Shown: positions 25,883 through 37,516 of the stretch, piece by piece | Layout of the letters: every line of letters begins with the position of its first letter | Numbering within the stretch: the stretch's first letter is position 1 | NCBI GenBank assembly: GCA_009760855.2 | Contig: WPIO01000206.1 | Location: forward strand, 1 to 64,000 | Reading direction: 5' to 3' | Length of the DNA stretch: 64,000 nt | DNA from: Cristatella mucedo | Taxonomy: Eukaryota > Bryozoa > Phylactolaemata > Cristatellidae | Notes under the pieces: model-generated | Databases searched by the model: none | What the model saw: only the letters and a program-made list of their open reading frames with translations | Told to the model about the DNA's origin: nothing | Position numbers and translations under genes: made by a program

Positions 25883-27854
25883 TATGTGATCGATTCACTA
25901 CGAAACATTAAAATCGAACTTGAGCCTATTTATGGCGAAAGAGCTGAGGCAGACGAAAGTAGTGCCTAACAAATGGATCGAAGAAATACTATGTGGCCTC
26001 GTCCAAGGTATAAAGCCGAATGACATGTTCAATAAGAATGGTTGATATGAATCGGGATTCTTTCACAGGCAACACCGACTCGCATATCAGCTGTGACGGG
26101 CCACAATTCAACTGGCTGCAAATCCAAAAGAATCGTCTAGCCGTCTTATTTTTCTGCAGTAGCTCCGAAACCAAGAAAAACCTCATCGTTGGAAGATTTT
26201 GGTAGCTCGGACACTTTCACAAAGCCAGACTGCTGTCGTCTTATTACGCTAATCATAAATCATGGAAAATAAGTAAAATCTGGAATGATAGCATGCAGAA
26301 ATTTGATCGGGTATCGGGAAAATAAAAAAAACTATCGTGTTAGTTGATAGCCCGGGTGCCATAGGAATTACAAAACGCTCAAAAATATAAAAATTGTGTT
26401 TATGCCATCAAATGCAACAGTTCTGATTGAACCGTTTGATCTTTCTACCTAAATCAATCAAAACTGCAGGAGTTTTGATTATCATGCACTCGAAATTTGA
26501 CTTAGAGATATTTGCATTTCTCTTGAAGTAGACTTTCGAATCGATTAATTGAACTTCACTCCGCAGAAAGCTACCAATGCTGTCAGTAGTCTGTCGCCCA
26601 CCAGGTACCAGACCTCCTTTATTCCAGTTTTCTCAGATTTTATTTTGATTCCGTATGCTAGATATCGATCCTTCCTTGTCAGAGATTACTTCAACATTCC
26701 CTTTGATAACTTATCTGGCACCTTCAGCATTGAATTTCTTGCGTTGACTGACTTGTTATCACTTTTGGCTCATGTGTACAGCCCTACTCGCATCAAATAT
26801 GACACACTCAACCAACTTTTTCTCATACAATTTCACTTCGTCAACACCAATTACTACCAAATCCTGCTCATCTGACCACATACAGATCCCATTCATTCTA
26901 CAATGTGTGCCTTCCTCTTCCTCCTTCTCCTCTAAGATCACATATGAATCGCAATACTTGGAGACCATTGACGTTGATGCTGTCCGTGCGGGAATATCTG
27001 CCTCACCTCTGCTGCTCAGTCTCCCTTCTAACCTGTCATCATTGGTAGATTGCTGCAGCACGACACTAGCTAACACTATCGACAAGTTTTCACCTCTGAC
27101 TGAGCGAACTTTGTGCCCTCCACCAGACGGCCTGTAGTTTACTGCAGTCATTAAACTAGCTAGGTCCACCAACCTCAACCTAGAAAAAGCGTACAAAATA
27201 TCGGGACTGTCTGTACATCGACAGGCATACGAGAGGACTACGGTTACACTTACCAATCGACCCAAGCAAGGGCCAAGTCTAGCTTCTATAAAAAGATTGA
27301 TGAATTGCAGATGCACAATCCAACATTGCTGATGCCAATGATCAACAATCTCTTCAACCGTTCCCAGGTTAGCTCCTTATCTAATGATTCCTGAGATGAT
27401 CTAGCTGATTGCTTCTCTAGCTTCTTCGTTCAGATTATAGACAAGATCAATGAGTCCATCCCTACTATGGCAGTGTCCCCTTAAATGCTGTCCCTCAACT
27501 CCTTGCAGCACCTCAATGTCAAAATTCAAGGGGGTCAACAGTTACCTCGACCTGAAGTTCATATCCCAATTAAAGAAGGCGGCTAGTCTTGTGGACCCTA
27601 TTCCCGCTGTCCTGCTTCTACGATGCATTGGTCTGCTCCCGCCATGCGTAAAAAACTTCATTAATATGCCAATCCCCTTAGGTCAAATCCCAGCACCTTT
27701 TAAAAAGGCCGTAGTCAGGCCACTACCCAAGAAAGCAACGCATGTCCAAGATAACTTGAGCAGCTATCGCCGCCAAGTCTCTCTCTACGATTGCTATTAA
27801 AGAAATTGGAACACATAGTGGCAGACCAGCTGAACTCATATTTCAAAACTTAAT

Positions 27855-28527
27855 AATGATAATAATAATAATGCACTTGATAATACGCTCTCGGAGAGCT
27901 TAATCTCTTTCTATGCACTTTACATTTGCTGCAAAGGGAAATGCAATTGAAATGGTGAGTAGAATCATGCATGATAAACAAACAACATGAATAAAATGGT
28001 TAGGGGTGACATGCATAGGGTCAGCATGCAAATGTGGTTAGTGGCAGCATGCACAGTGCCAGCGCGCATAAGCACATCAAGGATGAATCACAGGGACCCA
28101 CTAAATGCTGTCCTAAATAGGTGTGTTTTTAAGTTCTTTTTAAATGTTGTCAGGTCAGGGGATTTTCTGATGCAGGTTGGGATGGAATTCCAGGCTTTGG
28201 GCGCCTGCGAGCTAAATGCACGGTCTCCAAAGGATTTGAGGTTTGTACGGGGTATTTGTAAACTGCTGAATTCCGAAAAGCGGATGGTACGATGCTTGGC
28301 CTGATGTGGGAGTATATCAGATAGATAGGCTGGAGCCAAAGAATGAATCGACCTAAAATTGAGCGACAAAACTTTAAAGTCAATCCATTGCTTGACTGGT
28401 AGCGAGTGCAGGTCGGCAAGAAGTGGAGTAATGTGGCAACTGCGACGCTCACGACAGACAAGCCTAGCTACGGAGTTGTTCACTAGCTGCAATCGCCTCA
28501 TCGCTCATGCTGGTAGGCCAGTAAGTT
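27855..28527 (-). mobile_element. LINE-A 3' fragment nested in another LINE-A
   Basis: Minus-strand copy with (ATT)n at its outer end (27,858-27,875). It runs back to RLQLVNNSVARLVCRERRS on the minus strand near 28,450-28,500. The host LINE-A reads up to DQLNSYF-like codons on the left and resumes with SSKFQSNFRAIYSTES on the right. This gives the order of insertion. Confidence 0.85.
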
Positions 28528-28824
28528 CTTACCTGTGTAGTAAATTTCAGTCTAATTTTAGAGCTATTTACTCCACTGAGTCAGCATTGCTTTGGGTGTA
28601 CAACGATCTCCTTAGGAATGTAGACATAGATAAAGTATAAAGATTTTTTGCTTAAGTTTTCGGCTGCTTTTGATACAATCAATCACCAAGTCTTTCTTGA
28701 GCGCCTCTCATCTTGCTTGAGCATTTGTTGCACTTTATTGCAATGGTATGGCTCTTATCCCAGTGGGAACCTGTAGAGGCTTGACTTAGTGAATGAACAA
28801 AAATCATCGTAGGAACATCTTATG

Positions 28825-29224
28825 TAATGTAATGTATCTCCGTCTGTAACTCCACAAAGTCATGGAGACCATGTGAGCGTTACGCAGGAGAGTTTTGTAT
28901 TGCGCACTCACAGCCTAAGCGGCTTTCGGTACGCATTCGGTAGCCAACAGACTTTGTCTCACGCAACAGAGAGAAGGTGGGAAGCATAGCTGTCAGGAGA
29001 GCAGTTGAGGTAGTGAGTAGCATAGAAGTAGCAGCTCAGGACCGCTGAAAAGGATGTGCCATAGTCGGAAGTAGGAGAGTAGTTATCGCTGCGTAAGAAT
29101 TGAGGAAGCGACTTCCACAGTCTAGGACCTGCAGAGCTAAAGCTTCTGTCACCAACTGTCTTTAAGCGGAGGAATGGGACAGCTAATTTATTGTCCACAC
29201 AGGACCTGAGGGCGCGAATAGCCA
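28825..29224 (-). mobile_element. LINE-B 3' fragment with TATG target duplication
   Basis: Minus-strand LINE-B: the peptide RALRSCVDNKLAVPF, GDRSFSSAGPRLW and a 3' end 'ggagatacattacattaca'. It is flanked by TATG at 28821-28824 and 29225-29228. Removing the insert and one TATG joins the host LINE-A codons YG-x-LLGSVIGP in the right order. It is a 5'-truncated insertion. Confidence 0.83.
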
Positions 29225-30660
29225 TATGGGATACTTCTGGGCTCTGTGATAGGTCCGGTTTTTTTCATGGTTTATACTCTTCTTCTTGCCGATGTGCTTT
29301 TCAAGCATAATCAAGGCTTTCACTTCTATGCAGATTCTACTCAGTTGTACCTTTACTTGTATCGCTCCCAGCGAACCGGCACGACGAATTATCTTCACTC
29401 CCTTGCTGCATGTATTAATGACATCGACACATGGCTGGCCGCAAATCGTCTTTAATAGAGCGATGATAAACCAACTTGCTAGTTATGAACAGATCAAGTG
29501 CGGTTCATAAATTGGAAAGGCTGACGCCTAGAATCGGCTATACCACCATATTTCCTGCTGAGTCGGCACTAAATCTAGATGTCACATTCTAAAGTAACCT
29601 TTCATTCGACGACGACTACATCATCTCCACGATAAAGTCTGCCTACATTTAGCTACATAATATCTATAAATGTTGGACTTTTTAAGGCAGGGATACTAAA
29701 TCTAAGTTGGTTCATGTATTTGTGACATTCCGTGTGGACTTCTGTAATTCACTTATTGCTGGTTTACCTGAATGTTTAATCGGGTGCTTACAGTTGGTGC
29801 CGAACTCTGCAGCTGGGCTTGTCTGTCGTGAGCGTTGCACTGGCCTAATCGCACCACTTCTCGTCGACCTGCACGGGCTACCAGTCAAGCAACGCATCAA
29901 CGTCAAGGTTTGGTAGCTCACTTTTAGGTCCCTTCATTCTTTGGCTTCAGCCTGCCTATTAGATTTACTTCCCCACCAGGCTAAGCATTTACCACCGCCG
30001 CTTTTCGAAAACTAAATGTGTATCTATACTTCGTACGAACCTTGAATCCTTTGGAAACTCTGCCTTAAGTTCGTATGCTCTCAAAGCCCGGAACTCACTC
30101 CCGACTTCCGTCACGACCTCCCCCGACTTTACCGCATTTCAAAAGAAATTAAAAAAACGCACCTTTTTATTTCAGCACTCAGTGAGTCAATGGGATTCAT
30201 CCTCTATGCGCTTATGAGTGCTCACACTGTGCATGCTGTCACTAACCCCACTTGCATTCTGACCTTGTGCATGTCACCCCTAACCATATTATTCTTGCTG
30301 TGTTTCGAGCACGCTGCGCCATTCGCGTTTTTTTCTTTACAACAAATGTAAAGCACCTAGAAAGAGATGGAGTTAAAATAATGCGCTTTATCAAGTGTTA
30401 AAAATAATCTTATCATTATTAAGGGATGATTCGAGCTGGGAAGGCTCAATATCGAACGTAAATATGCGTCACATTTTGAAACTTATCAAAAACGGGACGT
30501 CAGTGATTGATTTTTCAAAATCAGTTGACGTTTTAAAGGCCATGCGCATGCTGAAGAGCCAGTAGTTTCTCGTTACCCATCACCATTTGTTTCAAAAGCG
30601 GAATGTGCATACACCGGCGAAGATATTGACCAAAACGGAATGAAAAATCAAGACAAAATT

Positions 30661-31500
30661 GATGCTCAAGACACCAGGCCCAGGATTACAGACCTGTAGT
30701 TTAACATCGAACGATTTTTACGTACACTAAAACATTGACAACATCGAGTGCTTAGGCCACTTAACCGGCGGGTATATCTGTGACGAGGCGATACGAAAGA
30801 GCATAAAATTTCTCTACATCTACTCTGCAGCCTGTCGAAGAAGGGACCGCAAAGAGTCATTGAGTTATTTGTTTAAATACAGTCCTGAAAATTTCCTATC
30901 CACATAGTCTTGCCTATTTGCCTTGAGGCCTAGCCCCACGGACATCTTAATTATTGTAAAGGCGCAGCAACTCATCTAGGCTTCGACTCAGTTTACTTTT
31001 TGCACATAAACTCAGTTTATTTTATTGTACATGCCGTAAACGCATGCAGACGCAGAATACAACATCAATCGACGTCAAGATTACTATTCAAATATTTCAG
31101 CAGTGGATAAATAAACAGTTCTCGCTCTCTGGAAAACATCACCAGACGGTGGGAGGGGGTTGGTGTTAGCGAATTGAGTACACGTTTGCCGGAGAGAGGT
31201 AGACGGTCGACTTTTATCTTTACAAGTACGTAAACACAATTTTCAATCGATTAACTTGTTCAACATAATTGCTTACAGGGGCAGTTGAATACATAGTGGA
31301 TGATAAAGGCAATTAAATGCCAACTAGATTGATCAAAAACAGGTTGTTGCTAAGGAGCCTGCAGACAATGAACTGGAATTTGTTGCTATCACAGAAAAGC
31401 AATTGCCGCGAAACGTCAGCTAAATTTTGTCGCAGGTCCACAGTCATAAGGGTTGTTCCTTGAAATCAATTTTGCAATTCAAAGCATGCCGATTCTATCA
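30661..31500. other. No recognisable gene
   Basis: This intronic stretch may include the unassigned 3' end of the Tigger element. I see no motif or clear terminal inverted repeat. Confidence 0.4.
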
Positions 31501-34500
31501 CGTAGTATAAACTAAATTCTGTTATAAATGCTGCTTCTAAGATTCGTGAACTATGCATTAACAAAAGAAAAGCGCCCAGGAGCCGCTGCAGTGGCCAAAA
31601 CTGCTCAGCTCAGATGCCGCTCAATCGGAGGTAACTGTGAGCTGAGTACCAAGTCGTTTGGTATTCCTAGCATTGTCTTGAACCGCTCAGCACGTTCCTT
31701 CGCATGCGTCACTGTGAATCTCTCTAACTTAGTGATCATCAGGCCTGTTATAACTCCACCGGCCAGACTTGATGCTTGCCTTTGGACTCCTCAATCAATG
31801 TGCAATAAACCTCTAGTAATAAGCGACCTTATTTCTGAAAATGGTATCGACCAGCTCGCCCTAACTGAAACTTGGTTAAAATCGACAAACTGCCCAACAA
31901 TTAAAGACGCGACTCCAACGGGTATCTTATTCTTTCACACCCCTAGATCTATCAAAACTAGAGGTGGAGTTGCTGTTATCGTGCACTCTGTGTCAACTTT
32001 AAGCCATTTACAGTATCTTCGAAGCAATCTTTTGAATCAATTGTCTTGTTCTCACCCAAAAACAAGCAACCGATAGTGGCAGTAGTCTATTGCCCACCAG
32101 GTACCAAATCCTCCTTTATCTCGGATTTCTCCGATCTCGTTTCGATTCAGTGTGCAAGAAATCTATCCTTCCTCGTTATGGGGGATTTCAACGTTCACTT
32201 TGATAGCTTATCAGACTCCTTCAGCACTGAATTTCGTGCATTGACTGACTCATTGTCTCTTGTGGCTCATGTGCATGGCCCTACTCACATCAAGGGTCAC
32301 ACACTCAACCAGATTTTCTTATACAACTACACTTTGTCATCACCAATTATTTCTAAATCCTGCTTATCTGACCACATGCAGATCGCATTCAATCTACAGT
32401 GTTTGCCCACCTCCTCCTCTAAAATAACCTGTGAATCGCGAAACCTCAAGACCCTTGACATCGATGCTGCCCGTGCAAGAATATCAGCTTCACCTCTGCT
32501 GCTCAGTCCTCCCTCCGATCTGTCAACATTGGTAGATAGCTCCAACACGACACTAGCTGACACGCTCGACGAGTTTGCACCTCCGAATAAGCGCACTGAG
32601 CGCCCCTGCCCAGATGGCCCACGGTAACGACGGACATTTAACTAGCCAGGTCTACTAAGTCCAAGCTTGAAAAAGCATGCAATAGATCAGGACTGACTGT
32701 TCATCGACAGGCATACGGAGAGTACTGTATGTCGTACCAATCGATTCTTGCCAAGGCGAAGTCTAGCTTCTATTGAAATATTGTTGAAACACAGATGCAC
32801 AATCCAGAAATGCTGATGTCAACGACCAACCATCTCCTCATCCGCTCCCAGGTTTGCTCCTTACCTGATAATCCTTGTCTTGATCTAGCCGATCGCTTTT
32901 TCGATTCTTTGTGCCGAAGATTGACAAGATCAGGTAGTCCATCCTGATTGCTCGTCAATGTCTACATTTAAGCAGGTTAGTGGTGATCTCGTCCTAAAGT
33001 TCATATCCCAATCAAAGAAGACAACAAGTCCTTTGGACCCTATTCCCACTGTCCTGCTCCTACACTGCATTGATCGGCTGCTGCCATGCATTGCTGAAAT
33101 CATTAATATGTCATTAGCCTCAGTTCATGTCCCAGCACCTTTCAAAAAAGGTGCAGTCAGGCCGCTTCTCAAGAAAGCGACACCGGACCAAGACAACATG
33201 AGCAACTACCGCCCAGTTTCCCCTTCTACGATTCCGGTCTATGACACCTGAACGGGTCGTGGCAGACCAGCTGAACTCATATATTGAAACCTCAAACCTT
33301 GCTAGTAAGTTCCAGTCTGGCTTTAGAGCTAATCACTCCACAGATGGAGAGTATAAACGGTGAAAAGAACCGGACCTAGCACGAATCCCTAAATAACCCC
33401 ATATTTCAGAGGTACCTCGGATGATCTTTGCCGGTTCACGTCAATACTCTGGAGTCTCCCACTGCGATATGATCTGTACCATTGTAGAGCAATACCAGTG
33501 ATGCCCAAGCGAGATAATAGGCGCTCTAGATGACTTTTGTGATCAATAGTGTCAAAAGCTGCCGAAATATCAAGAAAAAACAAGCAGAGACACTCTACCT
33601 ATGTCTGCATTCCTAAGTAGGTCGCCTGGGCATTACTATTAATGCTCTACAGTGGTTCATTTCATATCTCAGTGGAAGACTCCAGAGTATTGTCGTGAAT
33701 GGACAAAGATCATCCGACGTACCTCTGAAATATGGAGTCCCTCAAGGCTCCGTGCTAGGTCCGGCTCTTTTCACGGTTTAAACTCTCCCCCTTGCTGATG
33801 TGATTCAAAAGCACAATCTAGGCTTTTCTTCTTTTCACTCAGTTGTACCTTTGCTTTGATCCCTCACTGCTTTCGAGCACCTCGAATTCTCTGAACTCAC
33901 TTGCTGCAAACATTGATGACATCTGTACATGGATGGCAGCAAAGTTTCTAAATCTAAACGATGATAAAAGCAACTTACTAGTTAGAGACAAACCCAGTGT
34001 GATTCAGAAATTGGAAAGGCTGACGCTCAAAATTGGCTCTGCCAGCATATCTCCTGTTGAATCAGCTCGAAATCTAGGTGTCATGTTCCAAAGTGACCTC
34101 TCGTTAGTCGACCACATCAGCTCCACAGTTAAATCTACCTACTTTCAGCTACATAAAATTGCTAAAATTCGGGCTTGTTTAGATAAGGATACCACGTCCA
34201 AGTTGGTCCATGCATTTGTGACATCCCGACTTAATTTCGGTAACTCACTACCTACTGACCTATCGACTTGTGCAATCAGGTGATTACAGCCTGTGCAAAA
34301 CTCTGCAGCTAGGCTTGTCTTTCGTGAACGTCGCAGTTGCCACATCACACCACTTCTCGCTGACCTGCACTGGCTACAAGTCAAGCAAAGGATAGACCTT
34401 AAATCGTTCATCGCTCACTTTTAAGTCACTTCGTTCTTTGGCTCCAGCCTATCTCTCAGATCTACTCCCCCACCAGGCCAAGCATCGTACCACCCGCTTT

Positions 34501-34914
34501 TCGGAATCCAACCGTTTACCAATACCTCGTACAAACCTCAAATCTTTTGGAGACTGTGCATTCAGTCCGTACGCTCTCAAAGCCTGGAACTCCCTCCCAA
34601 CTTGCGTCAGAACTTCCCCTGACTTGACCACAGTTAAAAAGAACTTCAAAACACACCTATACAGGACAGCATTTAGTGGGTCACCGTGATTCGTCCTTGA
34701 TGTGCTTATGCGTGCTGACACTGTACATGCTGCCACTAGCCACATTTGCATGCTGACCCTGTGCATGTCACCCCTAATCATGTTATTCATGTTGTTTATC
34801 AAGCATGATGTTACTCACTATTCGATCGTGTTTTCCTTTGCAGCCAATGTAAAGCGCCTAGGAAGAGATTGCGTTCACTGAGGGCGCTTTATCAAGTGCA
34901 TTATTATTAAGAAA
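31500..34914 (+). mobile_element. Longest LINE-A copy (CR1/L2-like), inactive
   Basis: The most complete LINE-A in the window. An APE-type endonuclease reads in two frames: ISENGIDQLALTETWL near 31,830-31,880, then after a frameshift VVYCPPG, LVMGDFNVHFD and SCLSDHMQIAF at 32,046-32,627. The RT N-terminus is near 32,960-33,230 (APFKKGAVRPLLKKA, SNYRPVS). An inverted block at about 33,345-33,622 replaces part of the RT. The frame resumes with YGVPQGSVLGPALF near 33,730, the C-terminal domain (33,843-34,680), the 3' UTR, the tail 'gtaaagcgcctagga' and (ATT)3 at 34,900-34,912. The YADD catalytic segment near 33,822-33,838 is deleted, so it cannot be active. The exact 5' end is uncertain. Confidence 0.88.
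33345..33622 (-). repeat. Inverted RT segment inside the LINE-A
   Basis: Here the LINE-A code runs on the opposite strand: LDISAAFDTIDHKSHLERL, then RLQSIDVNRQRSSEVPLKYG and FVLGPVLFTVYTL. The following plus-strand sequence (33,625-33,790) encodes much of the same segment. The two make an imperfect inverted repeat with arms at about 33,345-33,511 and 33,625-33,790 and a spacer of about 113 bp. Confidence 0.85.
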
Positions 34915-35630
34915 CTAATTTGGCTGTTGCTGGATAATGAAAATTAGACATGTAGTTAGAAATTTTCTGCGTCTTGCGAAAAAACGATGGCCAACTAAGA
35001 ATCTCGCTCCTTAGAAAATTGAAAGGACAGCCCTGTCATCGGAATCGATCAGAAACAAAATATTTATATACTTATAAATAATTTGCATAGAACCCTGGGG
35101 ATAAAATCTATATCTTAGTGCTTTACATGCGTCAAAGGGCTTGATTCCACAACCTTGGTCATTGAATGCGTTCACCCTGACCTCGGTGCTTATAGGTGAG
35201 AACACTGACCCCTGGGCAAAACCAGGGCGACAGAACCACTGCAACTCCAAGCAAACCTGCTCTTGAAGCTTCCAAACGAATGCTATATGCAATATACCGT
35301 TATTATTGGGGAATACGAGGCTCGAGGAAGCCCGCGACTTATTTGCCATGGCCATCACCTGGCTGAAACGGAAACAGAGAGCTACCAGTAATACATAAAA
35401 AATGCCAAAGCTTTCTGTGTCTCTCATACCCACGGTTATTTAAAATGTGATGGAACTGATAGCATCGCTTGCTCTGTCAACTTAATCTGAATGGGTTCAG
35501 CACTATTCCTTTGAATCTCATATGCCCAGTCATTCAACCCACTATATTTCATTGTTTGCTGTACTGTATCACCACTGGAACGAAGACTGGACTTACTTGA
35601 GATTCTTCTAAATCATTCTGAGTTTGAGTT
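34915..35630. other. No recognisable gene
   Basis: Intronic. A 140-codon open frame on the minus strand (35,011-35,433) has no motif that I recognise and is unlikely to be a gene. Confidence 0.4.
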
Positions 35631-35639
35631 TTATAAAAT

Positions 35640-36866
35640 CGTCCCATCATCATGCTGGGCCATTGTAACATTCATTTCGAAAATCCTCCTTACCATATTG
35701 CATCGAGCTTGGCTTATTTGTTGATTCATTGGACTCGGAGCTATTTGAAATTGCAGCCCTTGCCGTACCACACCCAGCAAACTAAGTCTGTTTTGTTAAT
35801 TCAATGGAATAGCTGCTGAATATCGCCATTACCTCTCTGCACGTGCTTGCTAGGCACTGAGTGGCTTTTGGACTGTATGGGTTTGCCAAACTAGTTTAGT
35901 TATCGCTATTTTTTCTCCTGATTCACCGTCTGCAATATTTTCTGAACTGCTGCTCATGGGACACCCTAAGCGTGTGGCTGGATTAAAAGGCTTTGATCTT
36001 CTATTAGGTGGTGCTGTTGTGTGACCATTACCACGTACTCGAAATTTAGGTGTCGTTTTCGACAGCTGCCTCAACTTTAAAAGCTTTATTCAGAAGACTG
36101 CTTCTACAGCTAGCCATCACGTCCGATACCTATCCGAGATTTAGAGTTGTCTCCCACTCTTGCGTGTAAAAAATTTAACTAGCTCCGTAGTTCTGTCTCG
36201 GCTTGACTATTGTAATTCCCTTTTGGCTGGGCTGCCAGAGAAAGCTACTAGGCCACTGCAGCAGACTATGGATATGGCTGAAAGACTAGTCTTCAAGTCC
36301 TAGTGGTTTGAGAACGTGTCTCCTTAGCTAAAAGAGCTAGGATGGATGCCGGTTGAGCAACGGATACAGAGCAAAGTTCTTACGCTGACCCACAAGGCTC
36401 GCCACGGTTTGGCTTCTTCGTACCTAGCTAAACTGCTGCATCAGTTTCAGCCTGTTCGCGCCCTCAGATCCTGTGTGGAAATTAAATTATCTGGTCCATT
36501 TCTCCACTTAAAGACCGTTGGCGACAGAAGCTTTAGCTCTGCAGGTCCTAGACTGTGGAACTCGCTCCACAACTCTTACGCAACGACAACTACTCTCCTA
36601 CTGCCGACTATGGGCTCATCCTATTCAGCGGTCCTGAGCTGCTACTTCCATGCTACTCACTACCTCAACAGCTCTCCTGACTCAGCTATGCTTCCAACTT
36701 TCTCTTTGTTGCGTGAGAAGAAGTCTTTTGGCTACCGAATGCGTACCGAAAGCCGCTTAGGCTGTGAGTGCGCTATACAAAACTCTCTTGAGTTACATCC
36801 ACATGATCTTTATGACTTTGTGGAGTTACAGACAGAGATACATTACATTACGTTAAACAGATCTCC
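35640..36866 (+). mobile_element. LINE-B copy (CR1-like), EN relic to 3' end
   Basis: The plus strand shows an endonuclease relic near 35,655-35,760, where HCNIHFENPPYHIASSLAYL corresponds to the usual GDFNIH...ENP. Then come LGVVFDSCLNFKSFI, VLSRLDYCNSLLAGLPEKAT, MPVEQRIQSKVLTLTHKA and a long open C-terminal stretch at 36,346-36,780 (RALRSC, GDRSFSSAGPRLWNSL). It ends with 'ggagatacattacatta'-type sequence at about 36,850. RT motifs between the EN relic and the C-terminal part are lost. The C-terminal 140 codons are open, which suggests a younger age than most LINE-A pieces here. Confidence 0.78.
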
Positions 36867-37240
36867 GGTTGCACGACCTGCTCTTCTGATTTTATTCGTG
36901 TGGCTTTCCCTCTAACGAATTACAGCTCCCTTGGAGACGGTGCATTCAGCTAAAAATGATCCTAAAGCCACAAAGCCCTTGAACTCGTAACCGCCTGTCA
37001 CTAAGTAATTATCTAAGAAACCGTAAGAATCGTCCTATAAAAAGGCTTACTTTAATTAAATTGTGTTTAAATTAAGTTAATCCTCATTCGAATGCTGAAC
37101 CTTTAGAGCAAATGACTCCCAAGAAACGACAGCTATTCAGCATTTAAAAAACAAGTGATTTTTATCATTTAAAAAGAGCTAAAATGTTGATATGGATATT
37201 TTTACCACGAATCAAAAAGGTTCTCTGCCTTTGAGACCAC
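36867..37240. other. No recognisable gene
   Basis: Intronic spacer between a LINE-B and a LINE-A piece; nothing supported. Confidence 0.4.
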
Positions 37241-37244
37241 AAAA

Positions 37245-37516
37245 ACTTTAAAATGCGCCTACTTATGACAGCATTTAGTGGGTCCCCGAGATTCTTCCTG
37301 TATGTGCTTATGCGTGCTGATGCTGATGCATGCTGCTACTAACCACACTTGCATGATGACCCTGTGCATGTCCCCCATAACTATGTTATTTATGCCGTTT
37401 ATCAAGTATAATACACTCACCACTCAATCGTGTTTTCTTTGCAGCACATGTAAAGTGCCTAGAACGAGATTGAGTTATCTGACGACCCTTTATCAAGTGT
37501 ATTATTATTATTATTA
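37245..37516 (+). mobile_element. LINE-A 3' fragment
   Basis: 3' UTR and tail only: 'acagcatttagtgggtcccc', the 'gctgatgcatgctgctacta' block, 'gtaaagtgcctagaacg' and (ATT)4 at 37,500-37,516. Confidence 0.88.

Larger units (their letters stand above)
26438..30420 (+). mobile_element. LINE-A copy, EN to 3' tail, with two nested insertions
   Basis: A 5'-truncated LINE-A that starts within the endonuclease domain ('atcaatcaaaactgcagg' matches the long copy near 31,950). It continues through the EN C-terminus (about 26,550-27,130) and the RT N-terminus (APFKKAVVRPLPKKA near 27,690-27,740). A nested inverted LINE-A follows, then RT fragments with KFQSNFRAIYSTESALL. A nested LINE-B comes next, then GFHFYADSTQL near 29,310 (the catalytic YADD is changed to YADS). 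The copy ends with the 3' UTR and tail near 30,350-30,420. It interrupts the Tigger transposase between EPFD and GMIRA. It is dead, with many stops. Confidence 0.85.
24785..30660 (+). mobile_element. pogo/Tigger-like DNA transposon, split by LINEs
   Basis: Transposase remnants survive in three collinear plus-strand pieces: 24,785-25,145, 25,885-26,437 and 30,421-30,660. In order they show a CENP-B/psq-like helix-turn-helix (KKRKAINLKQQLDIVYALKT, then SMTSKIKKNEEAI) and an HTH_CENPB segment (MWAQNAPTNEALM). Next is GERAEADES, then DMFNKNG where the first catalytic Asp region (IFNxDET) belongs. RLAVLFFCSS follows, then SSYYANHKSWK and IVLVDS (second Asp region, usually LVDN). Last come VFMPSNATVLIEPFD, GMIRAGKAQYRT and RHILKLIKNGTSVIDFSKS. 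Many stops and frameshifts make it inactive. Terminal inverted repeats were not found. The pieces lie in one orientation inside P450 intron 3. Confidence 0.78.

Noticed and set aside
35011-35433. A 140-codon minus-strand frame inside P450 intron 3
   Set aside because: No recognisable motif. I tested it as the missing P450 I-helix exon, but AGTDTT lies at 41.3-41.4 kb instead.
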